Assembly: GCF_018603435.1 (NCBI RefSeq)
Contig: NZ_CP075682.1
Coordinates: forward strand, 372,001 to 436,000
Length of the DNA stretch: 64,000 bases
DNA from: Chryseobacterium sp. ZHDP1
Lineage (GTDB): Bacteria > Bacteroidota > Bacteroidia > Flavobacteriales > Weeksellaceae
Direction of reading: 5' to 3'
Part shown: positions 54,345 to 63,108 of the stretch, in pieces
Numbering within the stretch: the stretch's first letter is position 1
Layout: each line of letters begins with the position of its first letter
The notes under the pieces: generated by a model
The model's input: only the letters and a program-made list of their open reading frames with translations
Told to the model about the DNA's origin: nothing
Databases searched by the model: none
Position numbers and translations under genes: made by a program

Positions 54345-55589
54345 TTAAGGTTTCATATCGTACATTAATAGTGCGGTAACCAATTTAGGTTCAATAAAAG
54401 TGCATTTCGGAGGCATGCTGAGTTTCAGGTCTGAAATTTTAATCATATCATTGAAACTTACAGGGTAGATCCCGAATCCTGCTTTTCCTTCTCCGTTGTC
54501 TACTTTTTCTTTAAGCTGGTTGATTCCTTCAATGCTTGATGTTCCTTTTACGTAAGAAATTTTCTCCGAGCTGTCCGGATCTTCAATTTTTAAAATATCT
54601 TTAAAGATGTATTTGTCTAAAAGATGATGATCCAGATTATCCAGAGACATTTCCTGAGAACGGAGGTCGTGCTTTACGTGAAGCGAATAAAATTTACCGT
54701 CCATATACATCGAAATGTGGAATTTCTGTGAAGGAAAATATGCCGTTTCTCCTTTTTCGTGGATCAGGAAATATTTTTCCAGCTCCTTTAAAAATTCTTC
54801 GTTCGAAAGACCGTTAAGATCGGTTAAGATTCTGTTGTAATCGTGGATTTTAATCGACTGGTTGGAAACGATAAAGCTGTACACGAAATTGTAATGTTCC
54901 GTCCCGTTATGTCTTTTGTTTTTTTCTTTCTGATGTTTGGCGTTCAGCGCAGTAGAACCGATTCTGTGGTGTCCGTCTGCTATGTAAAAAGAATCGATCT
55001 GATCGATCACTTCCTTAAACTGCTGCAGTTTTAAACGGTTATCGATTCTCCAGATTTTATGACGGATTCCTTTGGTATCCACATGATTGAAGATCGGAAC
55101 GTTTTTCTCCTCATGGTTCATCAGCAGTTCGATCTTCGAATTCGCCGGATAGGTAAGGAGTACAGGTTCTGCCTGAAGATTTACTTTTTCAAGATAATGA
55201 GCCAGTTTTTCCTTTTTCTGGGGAATGGTGCTTTCGTGTCTCTTTATTTTTCCGTTCCAGAAATCTTCGATGCTCGCTAAACCGAGAAGCCCTCTGAAAA
55301 CCTGTTTGTTGGGATAAATCTGTTCATAAAGATAGTAGGCAGAATTGTCCTGAACGAGTTTTTTCTCTTCCATCAATTCTTCAAAAGTCGACCGGATTTT
55401 CCTTAAATTCCTGTCGATATCTTTGGATTTACTTACAACATAAGGCTTTATCATGTTAATGTAAGTGTCTTCCACCTGAGCTTTTTCCGCGATCTCTTCC
55501 TGCGTAAAATTGTCCAGAGGATGAGTAGGGAAGGTGCTCTCATAGTCTTTATGAGGTCTTATTCCACGAAAAGGTTTAAAAATAGGCAT
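54345..55589 (-). CDS. DUF1015 family protein
   Basis: 414 residues, cytosolic. Matches DUF1015: MPIFKPFRGIRPHKDYESTFPTHPLD at the start, ADGHHRIGSTAL in the middle and NDMIKISDLKLSMPPKCTFIEPKL at the end. SFYIADGHHRIGSTAL is the most conserved segment. It begins 3 bp after serA. In Bacteroidetes and other phyla DUF1015 genes recur beside serA and serC, so a link with serine or one-carbon metabolism is likely, though no reaction is known to me. Confidence 0.9.
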   Translation of the reverse strand: MPIFKPFRGIRPHKDYESTFPTHPLDNFTQEEIAEKAQVEDTYINMIKPYVVSKSKDIDRNLRKIRSTFEELMEEKKLVQDNSAYYLYEQIYPNKQVFRGLLGLASIEDFWNGKIKRHESTIPQKKEKLAHYLEKVNLQAEPVLLTYPANSKIELLMNHEEKNVPIFNHVDTKGIRHKIWRIDNRLKLQQFKEVIDQIDSFYIADGHHRIGSTALNAKHQKEKNKRHNGTEHYNFVYSFIVSNQSIKIHDYNRILTDLNGLSNEEFLKELEKYFLIHEKGETAYFPSQKFHISMYMDGKFYSLHVKHDLRSQEMSLDNLDHHLLDKYIFKDILKIEDPDSSEKISYVKGTSSIEGINQLKEKVDNGEGKAGFGIYPVSFNDMIKISDLKLSMPPKCTFIEPKLVTALLMYDMKP

Positions 55590-55592
55590 ATT

Positions 55593-56555
55593 TTAGTTTA
55601 TAGTTTCTTTAATCTTAATAATCTGTTCTGCAAGCTCAAGCCCGATTTTTTCCTGTGCATCCACAGTATTTCCGCCTACATGCGGAGAAAGGGAAAGCGA
55701 AGGATTCATCAGCAAAAGCACTTCCGGAGTGGGTTCTTTTTCAAAAACATCCAGTGCAGCTCCGGCAACTTTTCCGGATTCGATGAAGTCTATCAGGGAA
55801 ACTTCATTCATCACACCTCCTCTTGCAGTATTTACAATGTAGACTCCGTCTTTCATTTTTTCAAATTGTGGCGTGTCTATGATATATTCGTTTGTTTTCG
55901 GCGTATTGAGACTGATGAAGTCTGTATCTTTTAAGAATTCATCCATATCATTGGTGGAAGTAATTTCGAAATTAACAGATTGTCCGTCGAAAAATTCCAG
56001 CGAAAGGACTTTTGTTTTAGGTTTTCTGGTAAGCACTTTTACTTTCATTCCCAGAGAGATTCCCATTTTTACAACTTCCTGCCCGATACTTCCAAAGCCG
56101 ATAACTCCCAATGTTTTTCCTGAAAGTTCATATGCTTTCGAGAAGGATTTTTTCATGGCGTTGAAGTGGGTTTCTCCTTCCAAAGGCATTAACCTGTTGG
56201 ATTCATGGAGAAATCTTGCTAAAGAAAAGAAATGTGCAAACACCAATTCTGCAACCGATTTTGAGGATGCAGTCGGCGTATTGATGATGTAGATTCCTTT
56301 ATCAATAGCGTATTCCACGTCGATATTATCCATCCCGATTCCGCCTCTTCCGATAATTTTAAGACTAGGACAGGCATCAATGAGATCCTGTCTTACTTTG
56401 GTAGCGCTTCTTACCAAAAGAACATCCACGTTATTCTCGTTGATGAAATTAATGACGTGATCCTGTGCAACTCTGTTGTCCAGAACTTCTATTCCGGCAT
56501 TTTTAAGTGCCTGTTCTCCTGCTTTCGAAATTCCGTCGTTGGCTAAAACTTTCAT
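55593..56555 (-). CDS. serA: D-3-phosphoglycerate dehydrogenase (short form)
   Basis: 320 residues. The NAD-binding Rossmann motif is GVIGFGSIGQEV. The catalytic triad follows the D-2-hydroxyacid dehydrogenase pattern: Arg in NTARGGVMNE, Glu in DVFEKEP, His in LSPHVGGNT. It lacks the C-terminal ACT domain of long-form SerA, so serine feedback through ACT is absent. Oxidises 3-phosphoglycerate to phosphohydroxypyruvate, the first step of serine synthesis. It lies 114 bp after serC on the same strand, in the order serC-serA-DUF1015. Confidence 0.9.
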   Translation of the reverse strand: MKVLANDGISKAGEQALKNAGIEVLDNRVAQDHVINFINENNVDVLLVRSATKVRQDLIDACPSLKIIGRGGIGMDNIDVEYAIDKGIYIINTPTASSKSVAELVFAHFFSLARFLHESNRLMPLEGETHFNAMKKSFSKAYELSGKTLGVIGFGSIGQEVVKMGISLGMKVKVLTRKPKTKVLSLEFFDGQSVNFEITSTNDMDEFLKDTDFISLNTPKTNEYIIDTPQFEKMKDGVYIVNTARGGVMNEVSLIDFIESGKVAGAALDVFEKEPTPEVLLLMNPSLSLSPHVGGNTVDAQEKIGLELAEQIIKIKETIN

Positions 56556-56669
56556 GGTTTTATTTTGACTTAAATATTTAATGGTTCAAAATTTAAACAG
56601 TCTCGCAAATTAAGAAAATTTAAAATAACATTAAATATTTGTTAAGTGTTTGAAATTTAATAATTTATA

Positions 56670-57734
56670 TTATTTTATGGATTTCATAACATCTACTAAA
56701 ACCTGTACGCTTTCAATCGGTAAAGCATTGTACAAACTTGCTCTGTAACCTCCCAGACTTCTGTGTCCGTTCAGTCCGCTGATTCCCGCAGCTTTCCATG
56801 CCGCATCAAATTCTTCTTTTTTGCTTTCGTCTGTAATTTTGAAAGATACATTCATTAAAGAACGGTCTTCTTTTACGCAGAATGTTTCAAATAAAGGATT
56901 GCTGTCGATCTCATCGTATAACAATTTAGCTTTTGCTTCGTTTCTGGCTTCTGCTGCGGCAATTCCACCATTGTTTTCCAGATGCTGTAACGTTAACAGA
57001 GAAGCATAAACAGGGAAAACCGGCGGTGTGTTGTACATGGATTCTTTAGAAATATGCTGAGCATAATCCAGAATAGAGAACATATTTTCTCTTCCTGTTT
57101 TTCCTAAAATTTCTTTTTTAATGACCACCAAAGTTACTCCTGCAGGTCCCATATTTTTCTGAGCTCCGGCATAGATCAAATCAAATTTTGAAAAATCTAA
57201 TTGTCTTGAGAAAATATCAGAACTCATGTCGCAAACCATTAAAGTATCTACTTCAGGGAAAGACTTCATCTGAGTTCCGTAGATCGTATTATTGGAAGTG
57301 CAGTGGAAATAATCATATTCTGAACCTACGGTGTAATCTTTCGGAATGAAAGAGTAGTTTTCTTCTTTTGAAGAGCCTACAACGTCTACTGTTCCTACTT
57401 TTTTAGCTTCTTTAATAGCTCCTGCCGCCCATGTTCCGGTATCCAGATAAGCTGCTTTTCCGCCTACTTTCATCAGGTTGTAAGGAACCATGGCAAACTG
57501 CAGACTTGCACCGCCTCCTAAATATAAAACTTCGTAATCATCTCCTAAATTCATCAATCTTTTTACGATAGCGCGTGCTTCATCCATTACCGCTACAAAA
57601 TCTTTGCTTCTGTGTGAAATTTCAAGAAGAGAAAGTCCGATTCCGTTGAAATCTAAAATTGCCTGTGCAGATTTTTCGAAAACTTCCTGTGGTAAAATAC
57701 ATGGTCCTGCGCTAAAGTTGTGCTTTTTGCTCAT
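56670..57734 (-). CDS. serC: Phosphoserine aminotransferase
   Basis: 354 residues. MSKKHNFSAGPCILP is the SerC opening. LYLGGGASLQFAMVP and Lys193 in YAGAQKNMGPAGVTLVVIKK (the PLP-binding lysine) follow, and GLNGHRSLGGYRASLYNALPIESVQ is the family's C-terminal end. Converts phosphohydroxypyruvate to phosphoserine with glutamate. It begins the serine gene cluster; SerB is not in the window. Confidence 0.95.
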   Translation of the reverse strand: MSKKHNFSAGPCILPQEVFEKSAQAILDFNGIGLSLLEISHRSKDFVAVMDEARAIVKRLMNLGDDYEVLYLGGGASLQFAMVPYNLMKVGGKAAYLDTGTWAAGAIKEAKKVGTVDVVGSSKEENYSFIPKDYTVGSEYDYFHCTSNNTIYGTQMKSFPEVDTLMVCDMSSDIFSRQLDFSKFDLIYAGAQKNMGPAGVTLVVIKKEILGKTGRENMFSILDYAQHISKESMYNTPPVFPVYASLLTLQHLENNGGIAAAEARNEAKAKLLYDEIDSNPLFETFCVKEDRSLMNVSFKITDESKKEEFDAAWKAAGISGLNGHRSLGGYRASLYNALPIESVQVLVDVMKSIK

Positions 57735-57829
57735 ATTATTATTTTTTGGGATTTCCTGTAAAAATTTCTTCTTACAGATTCATTTATAGTTTCTTATTGG
57801 GTTCTTTTGAATTTTTGTATATAAAAAAC

Positions 57830-57860
57830 CGCCTCATGATTGATGAGACGGCAGTTTTTT
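57830..57860 (-). terminator. Terminator after the ferredoxin gene
   Basis: A stem-loop around ccgcctcat/atgagacgg with T-rich arms on both strands. It lies between the ferredoxin stop and serC. Confidence 0.65.
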
Positions 57861-58209
57861 ATTCTCCGTGTAAGAATGCTTTCTTATTAAGCAGTGCTTC
57901 TTCAGATTCTACATGATCTTCATCCGGAACACAGCAGTCTACCGGACAAACGGCTGCACACTGTGGCTCCTCATGGAATCCTTTACATTCCGTACATTTA
58001 TCTGTTACAATGAAATAAACATCATCACTTACAGGTTCCTGCGGTGCATCTGCATCCACTGTAAGACCTGATGGTAATGTTACGGTACCTTTTAACTCTG
58101 TACCTTCTGAAGCTTTCCAGTCTACTGCTCCTTCATAAATTGCATTGTTTGGACATTCCGGTTCACAGGCTCCGCAGTTAATGCATTCATCAGTTATTTT
58201 AATAGCCAT
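57859..58209 (-). CDS. 4Fe-4S dicluster ferredoxin
   Basis: 116 residues. The first cluster motif is CINCGACEPECPNNAIYEG (CxxCxxCxxxCP). The second is split by an insert, as in the Bacteroidetes 4Fe-4S ferredoxins: CTECKGFHEEPQCAAVCPVDCC. An acidic region (ECKGF..., VPDEDHVESEEALLNKK) gives the usual acidic surface. An electron carrier in the cytosol. It is divergent from the acyl-CoA reductase gene, with 59 bp between the starts, an arrangement I have seen repeatedly in this group. Confidence 0.95.
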   Translation of the reverse strand: MAIKITDECINCGACEPECPNNAIYEGAVDWKASEGTELKGTVTLPSGLTVDADAPQEPVSDDVYFIVTDKCTECKGFHEEPQCAAVCPVDCCVPDEDHVESEEALLNKKAFLHGE

Positions 58210-58222
58210 CGCTAATTTTTTT

Positions 58223-58230
58223 TAAATTTG
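58223..58230 (+). promoter_or_regulatory. -7 element TAAATTTG in the divergent promoter region
   Basis: Exact TAnnTTTG match, 38 bp before ATG 58269. Confidence 0.5.
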
Positions 58231-58268
58231 CACAAAATTACAAAATATTCCCCAATTTTAAAGCAATT

Positions 58269-59303
58269 ATGAATACCGAAAATCAAGTTTTAGGACTTAC
58301 GAGACTAAGCCAATATATAAAAGACTTTTTAAATAAAAATCAGGAGGATTATAATGACAACGATTCTGACTTTGAATTGTTGTTAAAACGATCTGAAATT
58401 GAAAATCCGTGGTTTACCATTGAAAACCAGAAGTTTGCTTTGAAACAGTGGACGGATCTTCTTACGGAAGGAAATATTGCCGACTGGCTGAAAGAATATC
58501 AGATTTCAAAGACCACGAAAAGAGTAGGGCTTATTCTTGCCGGAAATATTCCTCTGGTCGGTTTTCACGATGTAATTTCTGTGGTGCTGAGCAATCATAT
58601 TCCGGTGATCAAGCTTTCTTCAAAAGATAAATACATGATTCCGTTTTTATTAAAGAAATGGAATGAATTTTCGGAAGGAAATGTATCGTTTGAATTTGTA
58701 GAAAGACTGGAAAATTTTGATGCGGTAATTGCAACGGGAAGCAACAATACGGCAAGATATCTTGAGTATTATTTTAAAAACCACCTGAATATCATCAGAA
58801 AAAACAGAACTTCCATTGCTGTTTTAAAAGGGGATGAAACGGAAGAGGAGCTTAAACTTCTGGCGGAAGATATTTTCCGTTATTTCGGTTTGGGATGTAG
58901 AAATGTAACCCGGCTTTTTATTCCTCAGGATTTTGTTCTCGACAGATTATTTGAAAGTTTTCTGGATTTTCAGGAGATCATCAATCATAATAAATATGCC
59001 AATAATTACGATTACAACAGGGCGGTTTATCTTTTAAATCAGGATAAATTCTGGGATAATAATTTTGTAATGCTGAAGGAAGATGAAAAATTATTCAGTC
59101 CGCTTTCTGTTATCAATTTCAGCAGATATTCTTCTTTGGATGAGGTGAAAAGTTTTATTTTGGAAAACGAAGAAAACATTCAGTGTGTGGTGGCGAAAGA
59201 GGAGCTTGGTTTGGATTCCATTAAATTGGGAGAAGCCCAAAATCCGGGGTTGAATACGTATGCGGATAATGTAGATACGATGAAATTTTTATCCGTAATA
59301 TAA
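58269..59303 (+). CDS. LuxC-family acyl-CoA reductase
   Basis: 344 residues. Matches the LuxC family: VGLILAGNIPLVGFHDVISVVLSNHIPVIKLSSKDK, then DAVIATGSNNTARYLEYYF, NRTSIAVLKGDET and YFGLGCRNVTRLFIP. The Cys in GLGCRNV is the expected acyl-thioester nucleophile. Family knowledge: NADPH-dependent reduction of long-chain acyl-CoA to aldehyde, used in luminescence and other lipid pathways; no lux genes are present here. It is divergent from the ferredoxin gene and followed by three small secreted-protein genes. Confidence 0.88.
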   Translation: MNTENQVLGLTRLSQYIKDFLNKNQEDYNDNDSDFELLLKRSEIENPWFTIENQKFALKQWTDLLTEGNIADWLKEYQISKTTKRVGLILAGNIPLVGFHDVISVVLSNHIPVIKLSSKDKYMIPFLLKKWNEFSEGNVSFEFVERLENFDAVIATGSNNTARYLEYYFKNHLNIIRKNRTSIAVLKGDETEEELKLLAEDIFRYFGLGCRNVTRLFIPQDFVLDRLFESFLDFQEIINHNKYANNYDYNRAVYLLNQDKFWDNNFVMLKEDEKLFSPLSVINFSRYSSLDEVKSFILENEENIQCVVAKEELGLDSIKLGEAQNPGLNTYADNVDTMKFLSVI

Positions 59304-59338
59304 TTCTTTGTATCTTGCTGTCAGCAAATCATTTTATT

Positions 59339-59785
59339 ATGAAAAAAATACTTCTGATTGTTGCGGCTTTGGCTTTTCAGGCGGGTTTTTCGCAGGAAAG
59401 CAAAATTAAAGTTGTTGAAAGCAAGAAAATAGAACTTAGTTCGGAATTGAGTAAAGATAAAATCGACTTTTATCATCCGTATTTTCTGAAATTTGTGGAT
59501 GCATTAAAAAGATCGGATAAAGAAGCCGTCAATACTCTGATTTCAGATAAAGTGAAAAGTATTGTTTCAGATAATGTCATTCAGAAATTATCGGGAGGAA
59601 TCAGCTTTGAACGTACATTTGAAGTGTATAAATCCGGCTACCAGAAACTATTGGATAACGAAACTTATCCGACAATTCAGTATAAATATAAAGATGATAC
59701 GCTTTCTCCTCCAAGAGATCTGGTTACTGTGGTTTTCGAAAATGACGGTAAAATCTTAGGAGTAATGCCGGATTACAGTAGGTAA
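59339..59785 (+). CDS. Secreted paralogous protein 1 of 3
   Basis: 148 residues from ATG 59339, where the signal peptide starts (MKKILLIVAALAFQAGFSQ). The mature domain, LSKDKIDFYHPYFLKFVDALKRSDKEAVNTLISDKV..., shares its pattern with the next two genes: FLKFVDAL, a lysine-rich helix, IQYKYKDD and VVFENDGKILGVMP at the end. No known family. The ~110-residue fold is likely a two-layer alpha/beta domain. It lies 35 bp after the acyl-CoA reductase gene. Confidence 0.8.
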   Translation: MKKILLIVAALAFQAGFSQESKIKVVESKKIELSSELSKDKIDFYHPYFLKFVDALKRSDKEAVNTLISDKVKSIVSDNVIQKLSGGISFERTFEVYKSGYQKLLDNETYPTIQYKYKDDTLSPPRDLVTVVFENDGKILGVMPDYSR

Positions 59786-59804
59786 TTTATAAGTGATAAG
59801 CAAT

Positions 59805-59823
59805 ACGGAATCGTGTATTCCGT
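59805..59823 (+). terminator. Hairpin between the first two paralogues
   Basis: Perfect stem acggaat/attccgt with a five-base loop, without a strong T-run; perhaps an mRNA end or processing site. Confidence 0.45.
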
Positions 59824-59852
59824 TTATTGTTTATTGAAACAGTTTAAGCATA

Positions 59853-60329
59853 ATGAAAAAAATACTTTTAGTTCTTTCCGTTTTGTCGGCGCCGTTTTTT
59901 CTTTCACAAAAGACGAAAAATGTGAAACCGGAAACAAAAAAGAACACGAACACAAATGTGACTCCCGATGTAAAACCCTCTTTAAGCCTTAGCAAAGAGG
60001 AAATTGAACTCTACAACGGAAAATTTCTGAAATTTATCGCAGCCCTGAAAATTGCTGACCGCAAAGCCATGGATGAACTTTTATCTGAAAAAGCTAAAAA
60101 GATGGTAACAGATGTTGTTTACCAGAAGCTTGCCGCAGATATTAAAACTGATAAAACTTTTCAGATTATCAAAGCCAGTTATAAACCCTTAATTGACGGA
60201 AGCAGCCTGCCAATGATTCAGTATAAATATTCTGATGATAAAGCCGTTGAACCGAAAGAGGTGATTACGGCAGTTTTTGAAACAGACGGAAAGATTATGG
60301 GAATTAAACCGTATAAGATTGTGAAGTAA
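59853..60329 (+). CDS. Secreted paralogous protein 2 of 3
   Basis: 158 residues. A signal peptide (MKKILLVLSVLSAPFFLSQ) is followed by a Lys/Thr-rich spacer (TKNVKPETKKNTNTNVTP). The shared domain then begins LSKEEIELYNGKFLKFIAALKIADRKAMDELLS, continues MIQYKYSDDKAVEPKEVITAVFETDGKIMGIKP. It is homologous to its neighbours throughout the domain, most clearly in IQYKY-DD and FE-DGKI-GI-P. Function unknown. Confidence 0.82.
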   Translation: MKKILLVLSVLSAPFFLSQKTKNVKPETKKNTNTNVTPDVKPSLSLSKEEIELYNGKFLKFIAALKIADRKAMDELLSEKAKKMVTDVVYQKLAADIKTDKTFQIIKASYKPLIDGSSLPMIQYKYSDDKAVEPKEVITAVFETDGKIMGIKPYKIVK

Positions 60330-60355
60330 TTCAGGGATTTTTTTGATAAAACACG

Positions 60356-61303
60356 ATGATAATTAAAATGTTAGGTATTCTCCTGATCAGTCAGTTTTGT
60401 TATTCTCAAAATATAATTCAGACTGATATTCAAGGGAAAAAACTGAATGATTTTATTCAGTTTGAAAATAAGTTAGGAAGCAAAGTTGTTAAGACAGATG
60501 AAGAGTACATTTCTTTCGAGCCCGTTCTTCAGCCTGTTATTTTTGAAAGGAAAGAAAAGGAAATCCCAAATCTTCGGGTATTTTATAAAGCCTATAAAAC
60601 CGATTCTGTTATCGCGGAAATTCTTTATGAATGGGATGTTTACAATTTTGATAAAGGCGAAAATGTGAAGAAACCTGTGAGCTTTAATAAAGCCATGATA
60701 AAGAAATATGAAGAGCTTATGAAGGAAATTTCTGAAAAATATGGCAAAAGTACACAGAAAGGCGATTTAAAGAAACTGGAATTAATTAATTCTGACGACG
60801 GACTTGAAAGAAGCGATGAATGGAATGTTAATAGTGCTCTAAACATCAATTCCGATATCATTTTATCTGAATATTATGAAAAAAACGGAATGGTTACCAC
60901 TTCTCCCACTCGTAAGATTAGAGTGTATGTAAAAAATGAGCGAAAAGAAGATGATGGAAATGCGTTAGCAAAAGAGAAGATAAGTTTATATACTATTGAA
61001 TTTCTAAAATTTATTGAAAAGCTTAAAACTTCTGATTTTGCCGGAGCAAAAGATTTGCTTTCAGAAAAAATTGCCAGTTCCACAACGGATGATATGCTTA
61101 AAAAGTTAGCTGAAAATATTCATTTAGATAAACAGATTGATGTTTTTATGACGGGATTTCAGTTGGTAAATGACGGAAGCCAATATCCGATGGTTCAGTT
61201 TAAATATAAAGAAGAAGTTTCTTCACCCAAAGAAATGATCACCGTTCTTTTTGAGGATAGCGGAAAAATTATAGGAATAAAGCCTATGAAAAGATTAGAA
61301 TAA
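60356..61303 (+). CDS. Secreted paralogous protein 3 of 3, with extended N-terminus
   Basis: 315 residues; ATG 60356, with a second ATG four codons on. The signal MLGILLISQFCYSQ is followed by a unique ~170-residue N-terminal region (IQTDIQGKKLNDFIQFENKL..., ISEKYGKSTQKGDLKKLELIN). The C-terminal ~110 residues are the shared domain: LAKEKISLYTIEFLKFIEKLKTSDFAGAKDLLSEK, MVQFKYKEEVSSPKEMITVLFEDSGKIIGIKP. It is the largest of the three, and the extra domain may carry the specific function. The three genes are consecutive on one strand with short gaps. Confidence 0.82.
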   Translation: MIIKMLGILLISQFCYSQNIIQTDIQGKKLNDFIQFENKLGSKVVKTDEEYISFEPVLQPVIFERKEKEIPNLRVFYKAYKTDSVIAEILYEWDVYNFDKGENVKKPVSFNKAMIKKYEELMKEISEKYGKSTQKGDLKKLELINSDDGLERSDEWNVNSALNINSDIILSEYYEKNGMVTTSPTRKIRVYVKNERKEDDGNALAKEKISLYTIEFLKFIEKLKTSDFAGAKDLLSEKIASSTTDDMLKKLAENIHLDKQIDVFMTGFQLVNDGSQYPMVQFKYKEEVSSPKEMITVLFEDSGKIIGIKPMKRLE

Positions 61304-61323
61304 CATATTAAAAAATAAAAACT

Positions 61324-62010
61324 ATGATGACAGATGTTTTAGTGGCGCATGCCAAAGAAGTGGAAAAGGCAGAATTTTATAAAAAAACGTATTTGCACGT
61401 TGCTTTGGCGATTCTTGCTTTTATTGGAGTGGAAACCGTATTGTTAAAAACCGTTCCGCCGGAAGTTATCGGATTAATGTTTCAGGGAAAATTTACCTGG
61501 TTATTAATTATCGGAGTATTTTGGCTGGCTTCTGTATTAGCGAATAAATGGTCTCTTTCGCAAAGCAGATCGGTTCAGTATATGGGACTGGGATTTTATA
61601 TTTTGCTTGAAGCATTAATTTTTATGCCGATGATCTACATTGCAGTAGTGAATGTTGGAGGATCGATCATTTATCAGGCAGCAATGTTAACCATCGCGAT
61701 GTTTGCAGGGATCTCTTTTGTAGCATTTACTTCAAAAAGAGATTTTTCTTTCCTTAGAAATATTATTGTAATCGGAGGATTTATTTCTCTGGGATTAATT
61801 GTTGGCGGAATGATTTTCGGATTCAACCTAGGTCTTTGGTTTTCGGTAGGAATGGTAATTCTGGCTTCTGCAACGATTTTGTACCAGACAAGCAAACTGA
61901 AATATTCTTACACGACAGATCAGTATGTTGGAGCTTCTTTACAGCTTTTTGCATCCATTATGCTTTTGTTCTGGTATATTTTGAGAATTTTAATGAGCAG
62001 AAGAAGCTAA
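61324..62010 (+). CDS. Bax inhibitor-1 / YccA family membrane protein
   Basis: 228 residues with about seven membrane helices. The family pattern is visible: VEKAEFYKKTYLHVALAILAFIGVE at the start, YMGLGFYILLEALIFMPMIYIA, IYQAAMLTIAMFAGISFVAFTSKRDFSFL, and LGLWFSVGMVILASATILYQTSKL near the end. Family knowledge: BI-1/YccA proteins form pH-sensitive Ca2+ leak channels or interact with FtsH in the inner membrane. It follows the third paralogue by 20 bp and has a terminator after it. Confidence 0.9.
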   Translation: MMTDVLVAHAKEVEKAEFYKKTYLHVALAILAFIGVETVLLKTVPPEVIGLMFQGKFTWLLIIGVFWLASVLANKWSLSQSRSVQYMGLGFYILLEALIFMPMIYIAVVNVGGSIIYQAAMLTIAMFAGISFVAFTSKRDFSFLRNIIVIGGFISLGLIVGGMIFGFNLGLWFSVGMVILASATILYQTSKLKYSYTTDQYVGASLQLFASIMLLFWYILRILMSRRS

Positions 62011-62038
62011 TTCAATAAGAGAAATTTTATAAACCCAA

Positions 62039-62068
62039 AAAATCCTGATGTCTTTTCATCGGGATTTT
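62039..62068 (+). terminator. Intrinsic terminator after the BI-1 gene
   Basis: Stem aaatcctgatg/catcgggattt with a short loop and a T-rich tail. Confidence 0.85.
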
Positions 62069-62086
62069 ATTTTTGGTTTGATCTAA

Positions 62087-62430
62087 ACACAAATGACACA
62101 ATTTTTAAAAGGTATTCGTGTCTAAATTAAAACACAGATGGCACTAATTTGAGCACTAATGACACAGTTTTTAAAAATATTTGTGCTTATTCGTGCTTAT
62201 TCGTGAAAGAATATTTGTGAAATTCGTGTTTGAACTAAAACACAAATGGCACTAATTTGAGCACTAATGACACAGTTTTAAAAACATTCTTGTTTATTCG
62301 TGAAAGAATATTTGTGAATTTCGTGTTTAAATAAAAAACGCAAATGGCACTAATTTTATCGCAAATGACACAATTTTTAAAAATATTAGTGCTTATTCGT
62401 GAAAGAATATTTGTGAAATTCGTGTTTAAA
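62087..62430. repeat. 98-bp tandem repeat, three and a half copies
   Basis: The block atggcactaattt recurs at 62148, 62246 and 62344, exactly 98 bp apart. Each unit also carries caaatgacaca, ttgtgcttattcgtgaaaga and ttgtgaaattcgtgttt. A shortened copy starts at about 62087. Units contain short inverted segments (cacaaat/atttgtg). No ORF. Confidence 0.85.
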
Positions 62431-62435
62431 AAAAA

Positions 62436-62684
62436 CTATCTGTCAATCGATCCTAAAACCTTCTGAGCAAAAGAATTTAAAGCATCTTTCTCGCTCATTC
62501 CGTTTTGTACGTTGGCGTGAACTTCCAGAGCTCCACAGATATTCGTAATTAATTCTCCTGCAACGTTCATATCTTCTTCGGTAGTTCCTCTGAATTCTGT
62601 AAAGCTTTCTAAAACTTCTAACGTTTTTTCAAGATTTTCAGGAGTCTGGTTCTGATAAAACTGTCTGATGATCGGTAACTTCAT
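62436..62684 (-). CDS. DUF6952 family small protein
   Basis: 82 residues. Matches the DUF6952 pattern I know from Bacteroidetes: MKLPIIRQFYQNQTPENLEKTLEVLESFTEFRGTTEEDMNVAGELITNICGALEVHA. Helical, cytosolic, one cysteine (NICGALE). It starts 2 bp after the thioredoxin-like gene and lies next to a peroxiredoxin gene. This arrangement is common in Flavobacteriia and points to a role in thiol-redox defence, which is not yet defined. Confidence 0.85.
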   Translation of the reverse strand: MKLPIIRQFYQNQTPENLEKTLEVLESFTEFRGTTEEDMNVAGELITNICGALEVHANVQNGMSEKDALNSFAQKVLGSIDR

Positions 62685-62686
62685 GA

Positions 62687-62992
62687 TTACAATTCGTTGA
62701 ATAAATTAATTAAACTTTCTGCCTGATTAGACTGTACCTGATTCACCAACTCACCATTTCTGAAGATTGCAAAAGTCGGAAGATTATCCACTGTTGCCAA
62801 TTTTCTGCTTTCCGGTAATTTTTCTGCATCTACATAAAGAAAAGGAATATTTTCGTTCTCTGATGCCAGTTTTTTGAATTTTGGCTTCATGATTCTGCAG
62901 TTTCCGCACCATGTTGCACCATATTGTACTACAACCTTTTCATTTTCGCTTACAATATTCTGAAGCGTATCTTCTGTTAATTCTGTATACAT
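62687..62992 (-). CDS. Thioredoxin-like protein (WCGNC)
   Basis: 101 residues, no signal peptide. The active site is TWCGNCRIMKPKF: Cys-Gly-Asn-Cys rather than the usual Cys-Gly-Pro-Cys of thioredoxin. The cis-Pro segment is NLPTFAIFRNGE. The Asn for Pro change should alter the redox potential. It lies between the peroxiredoxin gene and the DUF6952 gene, and is probably the reductant of the peroxiredoxin. Confidence 0.93.
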   Translation of the reverse strand: MYTELTEDTLQNIVSENEKVVVQYGATWCGNCRIMKPKFKKLASENENIPFLYVDAEKLPESRKLATVDNLPTFAIFRNGELVNQVQSNQAESLINLFNEL

Positions 62993-63108
62993 AATTTTAA
63001 TTTGACAATTTATTAATTGAAAATGTTTAAAATAGAAAATGAGATAATTCTTAAATAATCAATGTGATCAATTTTCAAATTATCTCATTCTCAAATTAGC
63101 ACATTATC

